The translations under genes were made by a program, and so were the position numbers. DNA of 17,568 nucleotides from Verrucomicrobiota bacterium (GTDB lineage Bacteria; Verrucomicrobiota; Verrucomicrobiia; Limisphaerales; JACRJZ01): assembly GCA_022711695.1 (NCBI GenBank), contig JAKLEJ010000021.1:1-17568 (forward strand), in the 5' to 3' direction. Under the pieces are notes generated by a model, which searched no databases, was not told the origin of the DNA, and worked only from the letters and a program-made list of their open reading frames with translations. Each line of letters opens with the position of its first letter. Position 1 is the stretch's first letter. Positions 1-7,532 of the stretch are shown piece after piece.

Positions 1-1966
1 CCAGGCTGATGTTGCCCTGGTCGTCGCACAGCACCGGGGCCACCTCGAACCCGGCCATGACGGCGCTGGCGGGATTGGTGCCGTGGGCGGAGGCGGGGAT
101 GAGGCAGACGCGGCGACGGCCCTGGCCGCGGGCTTCCTGCCAGGCGCGGATGACGAGCAGGCCGGCGTATTCGCCCTGGGAGCCGGCGTTGGGCTGGAGC
201 GAAACGGCGGCAAAACCGGTGATCGTGGCCAGCCAGTCCTCGAGTTGGCGGAAGAGCGCCTGGTAGCCTTGAGCCTGCTCGATGGGCGCAAACGGATGGA
301 GCCGCGCGAACTCGGGCCAGGAGACCGGCAGCATCTCCGCCGCGGCGTTGAGCTTCATGGTGCAGGAGCCCAGCGGGATCATCGAAGTGGTCAGCGAGAG
401 GTCCCGCGATTCCAACTTGCGGATGTAGCGGAGCATCTCCGTTTCCGAATGATGCCGGTTGAAGACGGGATGCCGCAGGAAGGGCGTCTGGCGGGCGAAC
501 CCGGCAGGGGCCTCGGCGCGAACCTCGCCGGCCAGGCCCTCGATCGTGAACGGCAGCGGCCGCTCGAGATTGAACACCGAGAGCAGCGCCTGGAGATCCT
601 CGGTCGAGACCGTCTCGTCCAGCGCCACGCCCACCGTGCCGTCGTCGAAGCGACGCAGGTTGATCCGCCGCCGCGCCGCGGCCTCGATGGCCTCGGCGGC
701 GCGATCCCCGGCCACACGAACACGCACGGTGTCGAAGAAGGCCGGCGCCGCCCCGCCGCCGTGGAAGGCCAGGGAATGCCCCAGGCGGCGCAGGCCGGCG
801 GCGAGGATGGCCGCCAGGCGATGCACGCGGCCGGCGATCCGGCGCAGCCCCTCCGGGCCGTGATACACCGCGTACATCGAGGCCATAATGGCCAGCAGCA
901 CCTGGGCGGTGCAGATGTTGCTGGTGGCTTTCTCGCGGCGAATGTGCTGCTCGCGGGTCTGGAGAGTCAGGCGCAGCGCGGGGCGCCCTGCGGCGTCCTT
1001 CGACACCCCGACGAGCCGGCCGGGCATGTGTCGTTTGAAGGCGTCGCGCGTGGCCAGGAAGGCGGCGTGCGGCCCGCCGTAGCCCAGGGGCACGCCAAAA
1101 CGCTGGGCGCTGCCCACCGCCACGTCCGCGCCGAACTCGCCCGGGGAGCGAAGCAGCGCCAGGCTGAGCAGGTCGGCCGCCACCACCGCCAGAGCTCCCC
1201 GCGCGTGGATCTTCTCGATAAACTCGCGGTAATCCTCGACCAGGCCGTCCGTCGCAGGATACTGCAGCAGCACCGCGAAGACCTCCGGCGCCGGGGCGGC
1301 GCGGTGATCGCCCACCCGCACCTCGATGCCCACGGCGCGCCCGCGGGTCTTGACCACGTCGATGGTCTGCGGATGGCAGCGGTCGCTGACGAAGAACACA
1401 TTCCGCGACTCGGCGCCCTTGAGTCCCTGGCACAGGGTCATGGCCTCGGCGGCGGCGGTGGCCTCGTCCAGCAGCGAGGCGTTGGCGATGTCCAGCCCGG
1501 TCAGGTCCGCGACCAGCGTCTGGAAATTCAGGAGCGCTTCGAGCCGGCCCTGGGCGATCTCGGCCTGGTAGGGAGTGTATTGGGTGTACCAGCCCGGATT
1601 TTCGAAGATGTTGCGCTGGATGACCGCCGGGGTGATGCAGTCGTGGTAACCCATCCCGAGGAACGAACGCCACACCTGGTTCCGGGCCGCCAGCGCCCGG
1701 AGCTCGGCCATCGCGCCCATCTCGCTGCGCGCCGGAGGCAGCTCCAGCGGGCGGTTCAGCCGAATGGCGGCGGGCGCCGCCTCCTCGACGAGGGCATCCA
1801 GCGACGCGTAACCGCAGGCCCGAACCATCTCGGCGACGTCCGCGGAGTCCGGTCCAATGTGCCGGGTGGAAAAGCGGTCGGTCCAGGCGAGCGTCCCCTG
1901 AGGAGACGCGGCGCCAGGCTCGTGCGCGGGTGTGTCGTTTGCCGGGTCGGAAGCGAGAATCGACAT
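1..1966 (-). CDS. gcvP: Glycine dehydrogenase (decarboxylating), P protein of the glycine cleavage system; 3' end cut by window edge
   Basis: PLP enzyme that decarboxylates glycine and passes the aminomethyl group to the lipoyl arm of GcvH; cytoplasmic. About 655 residues are visible out of roughly 950 usual for the single-chain form. The N-terminal half contains RHIGPDSADVAEM near residue 35, YTPYQAEIAQGR near 130 and GYGGPHAAF near 295. The second half begins with the family signature MIPLGSCTMKLN near 530 and reaches HGTNPASA near 630. The PLP-binding lysine lies further on, outside the window, so catalytic competence cannot be judged. The start is the ATG at 1966. It has no Shine-Dalgarno motif, but a TCTAAT box lies 9 bases upstream. 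The presence of both halves in one frame shows this is the fused form, not the split GcvPA/GcvPB pair. nfnB lies 181 bases upstream on the same strand. No gcvT or gcvH is visible; they may lie beyond the window edge. Confidence 0.96.
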   Translation of the reverse strand, partial: MSILASDPANDTPAHEPGAASPQGTLAWTDRFSTRHIGPDSADVAEMVRACGYASLDALVEEAAPAAIRLNRPLELPPARSEMGAMAELRALAARNQVWRSFLGMGYHDCITPAVIQRNIFENPGWYTQYTPYQAEIAQGRLEALLNFQTLVADLTGLDIANASLLDEATAAAEAMTLCQGLKGAESRNVFFVSDRCHPQTIDVVKTRGRAVGIEVRVGDHRAAPAPEVFAVLLQYPATDGLVEDYREFIEKIHARGALAVVAADLLSLALLRSPGEFGADVAVGSAQRFGVPLGYGGPHAAFLATRDAFKRHMPGRLVGVSKDAAGRPALRLTLQTREQHIRREKATSNICTAQVLLAIMASMYAVYHGPEGLRRIAGRVHRLAAILAAGLRRLGHSLAFHGGGAAPAFFDTVRVRVAGDRAAEAIEAAARRRINLRRFDDGTVGVALDETVSTEDLQALLSVFNLERPLPFTIEGLAGEVRAEAPAGFARQTPFLRHPVFNRHHSETEMLRYIRKLESRDLSLTTSMIPLGSCTMKLNAAAEMLPVSWPEFARLHPFAPIEQAQGYQALFRQLEDWLATITGFAAVSLQPNAGSQGEYAGLLVIRAWQEARGQGRRRVCLIPASAHGTNPASAVMAGFEVAPVLCDDQGNISL

Positions 1967-2119
1967 GCCGCTGAAATTAGATCGGAGACGCCTCAATGCA
2001 AGCGGGATTTGCTCGGCTGAATTCGCGGCCAACGCGACCGGGGCCGGGCGGGGGCGCCCTGGCCGGGCCCGCGGCCGACTGACGCCGCCGCGGACGCACG
2101 ACCCCAGCGCTGCCGGTCT

Positions 2120-2137
2120 CCGCCGGGAATCCGGCGG
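2120..2137 (-). terminator. GC-rich hairpin just after nfnB
   Basis: A perfect 7-bp stem (CCGCCGG / CCGGCGG) with a 4-base loop starts about 10 bases after the nfnB stop. No T-tract follows it on the minus strand, so it is not a canonical intrinsic terminator. It may be a 3'-end stabilising hairpin or an attenuating structure between nfnB and gcvP. Confidence 0.35.
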
Positions 2138-2147
2138 GCAAGGCGGA

Positions 2148-3548
2148 TCAGGATTGTTTGAGGTATCGATCGATGGCGCGCGCGGCGGTCTTGCCGTCGC
2201 CCATCGCCAGAATGACGGTGGCGGCGCCGCGCACGATGTCGCCGCCGGCGAACACGCCCGGCAGATTCGTCATCCCGTTCGGATCGACCTCGATATTGCC
2301 CCATTTGTTGAGCTTGAGTTCGGGGCAGGTGGCGGTGAGGAGCGGGTTGGCGCGGGCGCCGATCGCCACGATCACGGTGTTGCAGTCCACGACAAACTCG
2401 GAGCCGGGCACCGGCACGGGACGGCGGCGTCCGGAGGCGTCGGGCTCGCCCAGTTGCATGCGCTGACAGCGCAGGCCGCGCACCCATTTCTTCTCGTCGC
2501 CCAGGACCTCGATCGGCGCGACCAGGAACTCGAACTCGATGCCTTCGTTCTCGGCATGATGGATTTCCTCGGCGCGGGCGGGCAGCTCGGCCTTGCCGCG
2601 GCGATAGACAATCACGGCCCGTTCGGCTCCCAGGCGCCGGGCGGTGCGCACGGCGTCCATGGCCACGTTGCCGCCGCCCACCACGGCAACGCGCTTGCCG
2701 GAGAGCACCGGCGTGTCCGACCGCGGGAACCGGTAGGCCGCCATGAGATTGACGCGGGTGAGATACTCGTTGGCCGAATAGACGCCCTTGAGATTCTCGC
2801 CGGGCACGTTCATGAAGACGGGCAGGCCGGCGCCGTTGGCGATGAAGACGGCGTCGAAACGGGCGCGCAACTCGGGGAGCGTGTAGGCGCGGCCGATCAC
2901 CACATTGCATTCGATCTTCACGCCCGCCTGCCGGAGGCGCTCGACCTCCTCGACGACGATCTTCTTGGGCAGACGGAACTCGGGAATTCCATACACGAGC
3001 ACGCCGCCGGGCTTGTGCAGCGCCTCATAGACGGTGACCTCGTGGCCAAACTTGACCAGTTCGCCGGCGGCGGTGAGGCCGGCCGGGCCGCTGCCGATCA
3101 CCGCCACTTTGCGCCCGGAGGCCGGGGCCCGGTCGCCCAGGCCCAGCCCGCTCTGGCCGCGCGCCCAGTCCGCCACAAACCGCTCCAGATAGCCGATTGC
3201 CACCGGGTCGCCCTTCTTGGCGCGCACGCAGACAATCTCGCACTGGGTCTCCTGCGGGCACACGCGGCCGGTGATGGCCGGCAGCGCGTTATCGCTCAGC
3301 ATGCTCCGGGCCGCTCCGGCCACATCGCCCTCGGCCAGCTTGAGAATGAACCGGGGAATGTCCACCAGGACCGGGCATCCGGCCATGCATTTGGGATCCT
3401 TGCAGTCCAGGCAGCGCTGCGCCTCGAGCAGCGCCAGCTTTTCCGTCAGCCCCAGGTTGACCTCGTTGAAGTTGAGCTGGCGCAGGGAGGCGCTCTGCTC
3501 GGGCATGGCCTGGCGGGCGATCTGGAGCCGTTCCTTGGTCGAAATCAT
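2148..3548 (-). CDS. nfnB: NfnB/GltD-like large subunit of NADH-dependent ferredoxin:NADP+ oxidoreductase
   Basis: 466 residues from the ATG at 3548. An N-terminal Fe-S domain carries cysteines 46, 49, 54 and 58 (RCLDCKDPKCMAGCP) and 97, 103 and 107 (RVCPQETQCEIVC), matching the two-cluster domain of this family. An FAD dinucleotide fold follows with GSGPAG near 152, and a second NAD(P)H fold with GGGNVA near 291. It closes with VFAGGDIVRGAATVILAMGDG, the usual C-terminal FAD contact. Homologues are often labelled 'glutamate synthase small subunit' or GltA, but no gltB is adjacent. The immediate upstream partner is an NfnA-type protein, so Nfn (also SudA/NfnL) is the better call. It reduces NADP+ with electrons from NADH and reduced ferredoxin by flavin-based bifurcation. 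A GTG at 3581 with GAGGG upstream is an alternative start, but homologues begin near MISTKERLQIARQ, favouring the ATG. Confidence 0.9.
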   Translation of the reverse strand: MISTKERLQIARQAMPEQSASLRQLNFNEVNLGLTEKLALLEAQRCLDCKDPKCMAGCPVLVDIPRFILKLAEGDVAGAARSMLSDNALPAITGRVCPQETQCEIVCVRAKKGDPVAIGYLERFVADWARGQSGLGLGDRAPASGRKVAVIGSGPAGLTAAGELVKFGHEVTVYEALHKPGGVLVYGIPEFRLPKKIVVEEVERLRQAGVKIECNVVIGRAYTLPELRARFDAVFIANGAGLPVFMNVPGENLKGVYSANEYLTRVNLMAAYRFPRSDTPVLSGKRVAVVGGGNVAMDAVRTARRLGAERAVIVYRRGKAELPARAEEIHHAENEGIEFEFLVAPIEVLGDEKKWVRGLRCQRMQLGEPDASGRRRPVPVPGSEFVVDCNTVIVAIGARANPLLTATCPELKLNKWGNIEVDPNGMTNLPGVFAGGDIVRGAATVILAMGDGKTAARAIDRYLKQS

Positions 3549-3590
3549 GGGGAAGGGTTCAAAACAAGCCTCGAACAACACCGCACGCCC

Positions 3591-4427
3591 TCAGCCCAGA
3601 CCGATGCGGCAGCCCGACTCCGAGCAGGTGTTGGCCTCCTGCTCCTGGGCCCGGTAGGTGGACAGCCGGTCCATCAGCAGTTCGAAATCCACCGCGTGCC
3701 CGTCGAATTCGGGGCCATCGACACAGGCGAATTTGACCTCCTCGCCGACGCCCACGCGGCAGCCGCCGCACATGCCGGTGCCGTCCACCATCACCGGGTT
3801 CAGCGAAACGATCGTGCGCACCTTCAACGGCCGGGTAAGCGCCGCCACCGCCCTCATCATAGGCACGGGCCCCACCGCATAGACCACGTCGATGCCGCCG
3901 ACGGCCAGGCAATCGCGGGCAGCATCGGTGACAAACCCCTTCCGACCGTAGCTGCCGTCATCCGTGCAGACAATCACCTCGCCCAGCCTGCGCAGTTCTT
4001 CCTCGAAGATGACCCATTCGCGGGCGCGCCCGCCGATGATGCTGACCACCGAGGCCCCGGCGCGGCGCAATCCCTGGGCAATGGGATGAATGACCGCCGT
4101 GCCCACCCCGCCGCCCACGCAAAGCGCCTTGCCGGACGAGATCAGATCGGTGGGGCGGCCTAACGGGCCGGCGATGCTTTGAATGAACTGGCCGGGCTCC
4201 AGCGCCACCAACTCGCGGGTGCTTTTGCCCACCGCCTGAATCACCAGCGAGATGGTTCCCCGCGCCGGATCGCCATCGGCGATGGTCAGGGGAATGCGCT
4301 CGGCCTCCTCGGCCCGATGCACGATGACAAACTGGCCGGGCTGGCGGATTTCCGCAATGCGGGGCGCGCGCGCCTCGATTCGGGTCACGTTTGGGCTAAG
4401 CCGCGCTTTGGCGATGATCTCGTGCAT
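3591..4427 (-). CDS. nfnA: NfnA small subunit: sulfide dehydrogenase/DHOD-B-like FAD/NAD-binding protein
   Basis: 278 residues. It belongs to the ferredoxin-NADP reductase/dihydroorotate dehydrogenase electron-transfer subunit family. The N-terminal FAD barrel shows GQFVIVHRAEE and RIPLTIADGDP. The NAD-binding fold shows LCVGGGVGTAVIHPIAQGL, then CTDDGSYGRKGFVTD and VGPVPMMRAV. The C-terminal 2Fe-2S segment has MCGGCRVGVGEEVKFACVDG followed by PEFDGH, as in known Nfn small subunits. It binds NADH and FAD and passes electrons to NfnB, whose start lies 42 bases downstream, so the two are probably co-transcribed and form a heterodimer. The ATG at 4427 is chosen because MHEIIAKARLSPNV matches family N-termini; a TTG four codons upstream is less likely. 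No Shine-Dalgarno motif precedes it. The same fold serves as SudB, but pairing with this NfnB partner supports the Nfn assignment. Confidence 0.9.
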   Translation of the reverse strand: MHEIIAKARLSPNVTRIEARAPRIAEIRQPGQFVIVHRAEEAERIPLTIADGDPARGTISLVIQAVGKSTRELVALEPGQFIQSIAGPLGRPTDLISSGKALCVGGGVGTAVIHPIAQGLRRAGASVVSIIGGRAREWVIFEEELRRLGEVIVCTDDGSYGRKGFVTDAARDCLAVGGIDVVYAVGPVPMMRAVAALTRPLKVRTIVSLNPVMVDGTGMCGGCRVGVGEEVKFACVDGPEFDGHAVDFELLMDRLSTYRAQEQEANTCSESGCRIGLG

Positions 4428-4503
4428 ATCCGGACACAAACATGCGGCTAATCATCACAATCAGAACCGCGCTTTGGCCAGAAAAATCGGCGGCGGCGGC
4501 CTC

Positions 4504-5112
4504 TCAGAGCTGGGCGCCCCGGGGCCCGGACTGCTCCGCGGCGGGGGCGGCGGCCGGCTCGCCCTGCGCCAGAATCCACTGCGCCGCGGCCGCAAGATCG
4601 TCCGCCACCACGGCCTGGACCAGGGCCGGCCCGTATTTGGCCTCCTCCCTCGCTCCGTAGCCTGTCCGGACGAGGATGCTCCTCCTGACGCCGGCGTTCC
4701 AGCCGCACTCCAGGTCGATCTTCTTGTCCCCGATCATGTAGCAGGCTTCCAGGGCCAGTCCGAACTCGTCGCGGGCGTCCAGGAGGAACTGCGGCGAAGG
4801 CTTGCGGCCCCGGCTGGGCCGATCGGGCGCTTCCGGCGCGACATAGGTGCGCGCGATGCGCACGCCGCTTCGCGCCAACTCCGCCAGCAGATGCGCGTTC
4901 ACCGCCTCCACCTCCCGCATGGTGAAGTAGCCGCGGCCCACGCCCGACTGGTTGGTGACGAAGAAGAGCAGGAACCCGGCGGCCTGCAGCCGCCCGAGCG
5001 CGGCGGCGGCCCCCGGCAGCAGGGCCACTTCCTCGACCCGGCACAGGTAGTCCTTCTCTTCGATCACCGTCCCGTCCCGGTCCAGGAAGATCGCGCGTGG
5101 GGAGGCTGGCAT
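4504..5112 (-). CDS. HAD-IIIA phosphatase resembling D-glycero-D-manno-heptose 1,7-bisphosphate 7-phosphatase (GmhB), zinc loop absent
   Basis: 202 residues. The HAD core is complete: nucleophile and acid/base Asp11/Asp13 in FLDRDGT, VTNQSGVGRGYF near 52, Lys104 in GRKPSP, and IGDKKIDLECGWNAG near 127 with Asp129 and Asp133. The order and spacing match GmhB, which removes the 7-phosphate from heptose bisphosphate during LPS inner-core (or S-layer) heptose synthesis. GmhB and the histidinol-phosphatase HisB-N normally bind zinc through a Cys-His-Cys-Cys loop just before the RKP motif. Here that loop (residues 88-102, VAPEAPDRPSRG) has no Cys or His, so substrate specificity is uncertain. The last 25 residues are Ala/Pro/Gly-rich. 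No other heptose gene is nearby. rpsA lies 98 bases upstream and nfnA 76 bases downstream. The ATG at 5112 has no Shine-Dalgarno motif. Confidence 0.82.
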   Translation of the reverse strand: MPASPRAIFLDRDGTVIEEKDYLCRVEEVALLPGAAAALGRLQAAGFLLFFVTNQSGVGRGYFTMREVEAVNAHLLAELARSGVRIARTYVAPEAPDRPSRGRKPSPQFLLDARDEFGLALEACYMIGDKKIDLECGWNAGVRRSILVRTGYGAREEAKYGPALVQAVVADDLAAAAQWILAQGEPAAAPAAEQSGPRGAQL

Positions 5113-5153
5113 GGGATTCAGGTCAACCCGGGGAGCCAGGGCGATCCAATGGA

Positions 5154-5182
5154 AACGGGCGGGCCTGGCAGGCCCGCCCGTT
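5154..5182 (-). terminator. Strong 13-bp hairpin after rpsA
   Basis: A perfect 13-bp inverted repeat (AACGGGCGGGCCT / AGGCCCGCCCGTT) with a 3-base loop sits 28 bases after the rpsA stop and 41 bases before the gmhB-like start. On the minus strand the stem is followed by TTCCATTGG, a poor U-tract. It is probably an attenuating terminator or an mRNA-stabilising element that separates abundant rpsA message from the downstream genes. Confidence 0.6.
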
Positions 5183-5210
5183 CCGCGGATTCCCTTCCGG
5201 GACCACGGAG

Positions 5211-6893
5211 TTATTCGACCTTCTCGTCCGTCGGCTTGGCCGCTTCCTCGGCGGCGTCGAAGGCATGCTGGAGGGCCACCAGGTCTTCGCCCGGCTTGAG
5301 GGCGTCGAGCAGCTTCTGCTCTTCCTTGAGCTGCTCGTCGCTGTAGTTGGCGGCCTTGATGGACAGGCCGATGCGCCGCTCGCCGCGATCGATCTTGATC
5401 ACGCGGGCGGTGACGTCCTGCCCGGCCTTGAGCACGTTCTTGATCTTGTCCACGCGGTCCTCGCTCACCTGGCTGATGTGCACCAGGCCGTCAATATCGT
5501 GCTGCAGGCCGATGAAGGCGCCGAAGCTGGCCAGCTTGGTGACCTTGCCGGTGACCAGGTCGCCCACGCGGTAGTAGCGGTCGATGTTCTCCCACGGATC
5601 CTCGCTGAGCTGGCGGATGCCCAGGGCGATGCGCTGATTGGGCTTGTCCACCTCCAGCACGACCGCCTCGACTTCCTCGCCCTTCTTGACCACCTCGCTG
5701 GGGTGATTGATCTTGCGCGTCCAGGAGAAGTCGGACACATGGATCATGCCGTCGATGCCCTCTTCCAGCTCGACGAAGGCGCCGTAGCTGGTGAGGTTGC
5801 GAATCTTGCCCTTGACGCGGGCGCCCTTGAGGTACTTGAGTTCGGCGGCGTCCCACGGGTTGGCCTCGAGCTGGCGGATGCCCAGGCTGATCTTCTGCTC
5901 CTCCTTGTTGATGCCCAGGACGACGGCCTCGACCTCCTGATCCTGCTTGAGGACGTCGGCCGGCTTGGCGATGCGCTTGGTCCAGGACAGCTCGGTGACG
6001 TGCACCAGGCCTTCCACGCCCGGCTCCAGTTCGACAAAGGCGCCGTAGGGCACCAGGTTGACCACGCGGCCCTTGACCTTCTGGCCCACGGTGAACTTGG
6101 TTTCGATGTTCTCCCAGGGATTGGCCAGCTTCTGCTTGAGGCCGAGGCTGACGCGCCCCTTTTCCTTGTTGATGTCCAGGACCACCACGTCCAGCTCCTG
6201 GCCGACCTTGAGAATCTCGGAGGGATGGCCAATGCGGCCCCAGCTCATGTCGGTGATGTGCAGCAGGCCGTCCAGACCGTTGAGATCGATGAACGCGCCG
6301 AAGTCGGTGATGTTCTTGACCACGCCCTTGCGGATGTCGCCCGGCACCATCTCGTTCAGCAGCTTCTCGCGCCGGTCGTTGCGCTCCTGCTCGATCAGCT
6401 CGCGCCGCGACAGCACCACGTTCTGGCGGTCCTGGTTGATCTTGACGACCTTGAACTCATAGACGTTGCCCATGAAGGCCTGGAGGTTCTTGGGCGGAAT
6501 AATGTCGATCTGCGAGGCCGGCAGGAAGGCCTCGACGCCGATGTTGACCACCAGGCCGCCCTTGACCACCGCCTTGACCTTGCCGCTGACACGGCCCCCC
6601 TCGGCGCAGATGGCCTGGATGCGGTCCCAGTTCTTCTTAAACTCCGCCTTCTCATGGGACAGGATGACGTTGCCTTCCTTATCCTCGAGCTTCTCGATCA
6701 GCACGTCGATCTTGTCGCCGATCTTCACGTTGGAGGCATCGACGAACTCGCTCAGGGACACCACCCCCTCGCTCTTGTATCCAATGTCCACCAGCACTTC
6801 CTTGGGGCGGACTTCCAGGATCGTTCCACTGACAATATCGCCTGCGGCGAACCGGCACGGCACCTGCCGCAGGGCTTCTTCCATGGTCATCAT
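5211..6893 (-). CDS. rpsA: 30S ribosomal protein S1
   Basis: 560 residues with six S1 (OB-fold) repeats at about residues 18-82, 100-165, 185-255, 270-340, 357-427 and 444-513. Repeats 3-6 carry the GAFI/GAFV core (NITDFGAFIDL, NLVPYGAFVEL, NLTSYGAFVEL, KLASFGAFIGL) and the LGIRQLE-type linkers typical of bacterial S1. Length and repeat number match the full-length Gram-negative form (about 550-560 residues). S1 binds U-rich mRNA leaders and unfolds them on the 30S subunit, which is needed where Shine-Dalgarno motifs are weak, as they are throughout this window. The acidic Ala/Glu-rich tail is usual. The start is the first of ATGATG at 6893; the ATG at 6884 (fourth codon) cannot be excluded. 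No Shine-Dalgarno motif precedes it; the leader instead contains CCTCCTCTTT and several hairpins. Confidence 0.97.
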   Translation of the reverse strand: MMTMEEALRQVPCRFAAGDIVSGTILEVRPKEVLVDIGYKSEGVVSLSEFVDASNVKIGDKIDVLIEKLEDKEGNVILSHEKAEFKKNWDRIQAICAEGGRVSGKVKAVVKGGLVVNIGVEAFLPASQIDIIPPKNLQAFMGNVYEFKVVKINQDRQNVVLSRRELIEQERNDRREKLLNEMVPGDIRKGVVKNITDFGAFIDLNGLDGLLHITDMSWGRIGHPSEILKVGQELDVVVLDINKEKGRVSLGLKQKLANPWENIETKFTVGQKVKGRVVNLVPYGAFVELEPGVEGLVHVTELSWTKRIAKPADVLKQDQEVEAVVLGINKEEQKISLGIRQLEANPWDAAELKYLKGARVKGKIRNLTSYGAFVELEEGIDGMIHVSDFSWTRKINHPSEVVKKGEEVEAVVLEVDKPNQRIALGIRQLSEDPWENIDRYYRVGDLVTGKVTKLASFGAFIGLQHDIDGLVHISQVSEDRVDKIKNVLKAGQDVTARVIKIDRGERRIGLSIKAANYSDEQLKEEQKLLDALKPGEDLVALQHAFDAAEEAAKPTDEKVE

Positions 6894-6935
6894 AACGACA
6901 CGACTGCTTGCGCTTGCTAAAGAGGAGGCTTGGCC

Positions 6936-7011
6936 GGGGCGGGACGCCCCACGAAGTCTCCATTGCCTAACGGACCAAACGTTGCGACGGCAACGGAGGT
7001 TGAATGTTAGG
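6936..7011 (-). promoter_or_regulatory. Structured leader region upstream of rpsA
   Basis: Three inverted repeats lie between 43 and 118 bases upstream of the rpsA start. They are a 6-bp stem with 3-base loop at 6936-6950 (GGGGCG/CGCCCC), a 6-bp stem with 4-base loop at 6980-6995 (CGTTGC/GCAACG), and an outer pair CCTAAC 6966-6971 with GTTAGG 7006-7011 enclosing the second stem. Known biology: in gamma-proteobacteria the rpsA leader is a set of hairpins without a Shine-Dalgarno motif that mediates autorepression by S1. Whether this leader does the same is inference. I could not identify a convincing -35/-10 pair. Confidence 0.35.
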
Positions 7012-7292
7012 TTGCTACATTAACCGATCTTTTCTCAGCCTTGACGAGCATCCGCACACACGGCGCTCAGGCGGGGGAGAAAATAGGCGTCCGCCGCCCC
7101 ATGGCAAGCGAATTCTTTGCCGCGTCAAGCCGCGGCATCGTGCCCGCAGTCCCAAAGGCGGCGGCCATGTGCCGGACCCGCCGCCGGCAGGCGGCGCCTG
7201 GGAGAGACGGATTCGCATCTCCTGGCTCAAGGCATGAGGCCGCCCCCCAGCGGCTTCCGCCATCGGACGCTCCCAACCCCTCCGGCAGCCGC
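7012..7292. other. Intergenic stretch without a recognisable gene
   Basis: No reading frame here looks protein-like on either strand. Together with the rpsA leader it makes a gap of about 400 bases between rpsA and the CDGSH gene. It contains two GC-rich hairpins: 7119-7136 (GCCGCG/CGCGGC, 6-base loop) and 7179-7196 (CGCCGCC/GGCGGCG, 4-base loop). Neither has a T-tract. They may be the 3' structures of the CDGSH transcript or remnants of a dispersed intergenic element. Confidence 0.5.
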
Positions 7293-7532
7293 TCAAGGCA
7301 GCTTGCGGTGGGAGCCGTCGCAAAACGGAGGGCTCCCGGTGTGCTTGCAGCCGCACCAGGCAACGGTCCTGGCCTCGGGAACCTCGACCCGCAAGGGCTG
7401 AAGACCCGTGCCGCGGTGGGATCCATCGCAGAACGGCTGCGACGCCGACCGTCCGCAGGCGCACCACCAGTACTCACCCGGCTCGGCCGCCTGGACCATC
7501 GGGGCTTTTTGGAAGATGACTGGCTCGCTCAT
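7293..7532 (-). CDS. Small dual CDGSH iron-sulfur domain protein
   Basis: 79 residues with two complete CDGSH-type 2Fe-2S motifs. The first has Cys24, Cys26, Cys35 and His39 (CACGRSASQPFCDGSH). The second has Cys60, Cys62, Cys71 and His75 (CGCKHTGSPPFCDGSH). This three-Cys/one-His arrangement is that of mitoNEET-like proteins. Tandem-motif bacterial forms exist and are thought to fold as intramolecular pseudo-dimers. There is no membrane segment, so it is probably a soluble electron- or cluster-transfer protein; partner and role are unknown. It is monocistronic, with about 230 bases upstream and about 400 downstream without genes. The ATG at 7532 is preceded by GGAAAGG, one of the few plausible ribosome binding sites in this window. 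A TTGTCT/TATTGC pair with 16-base spacing lies further upstream as a weak promoter candidate. Confidence 0.92.
   Translation of the reverse strand: MSEPVIFQKAPMVQAAEPGEYWWCACGRSASQPFCDGSHRGTGLQPLRVEVPEARTVAWCGCKHTGSPPFCDGSHRKLP

Noticed and set aside
83..2020. Long open plus-strand frame opposite gcvP
   Set aside because: Composition is a mirror of the GC-rich gcvP codons, with no recognisable domain; the minus strand encodes an unmistakable P protein.
2148..3548. Glutamate synthase small subunit (gltD) assignment
   Set aside because: Homology alone would allow it, but no large glutamate synthase subunit is adjacent and an NfnA partner is immediately upstream.
1932..4163. Very long plus-strand frame across the nfn genes
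   Set aside because: Ala/Gly/His/Asp-rich shadow of minus-strand codons; it spans two real genes and an intergenic gap.
5097..6920. Long plus-strand frame opposite rpsA
   Set aside because: Its repeats are mirror images of the six S1 domains; no independent gene signal.
7012..7292. Small ORFs on both strands in the rpsA-CDGSH gap
   Set aside because: Arg/Pro/Gly-rich low-complexity translations with no motif, typical of random GC-rich frames.
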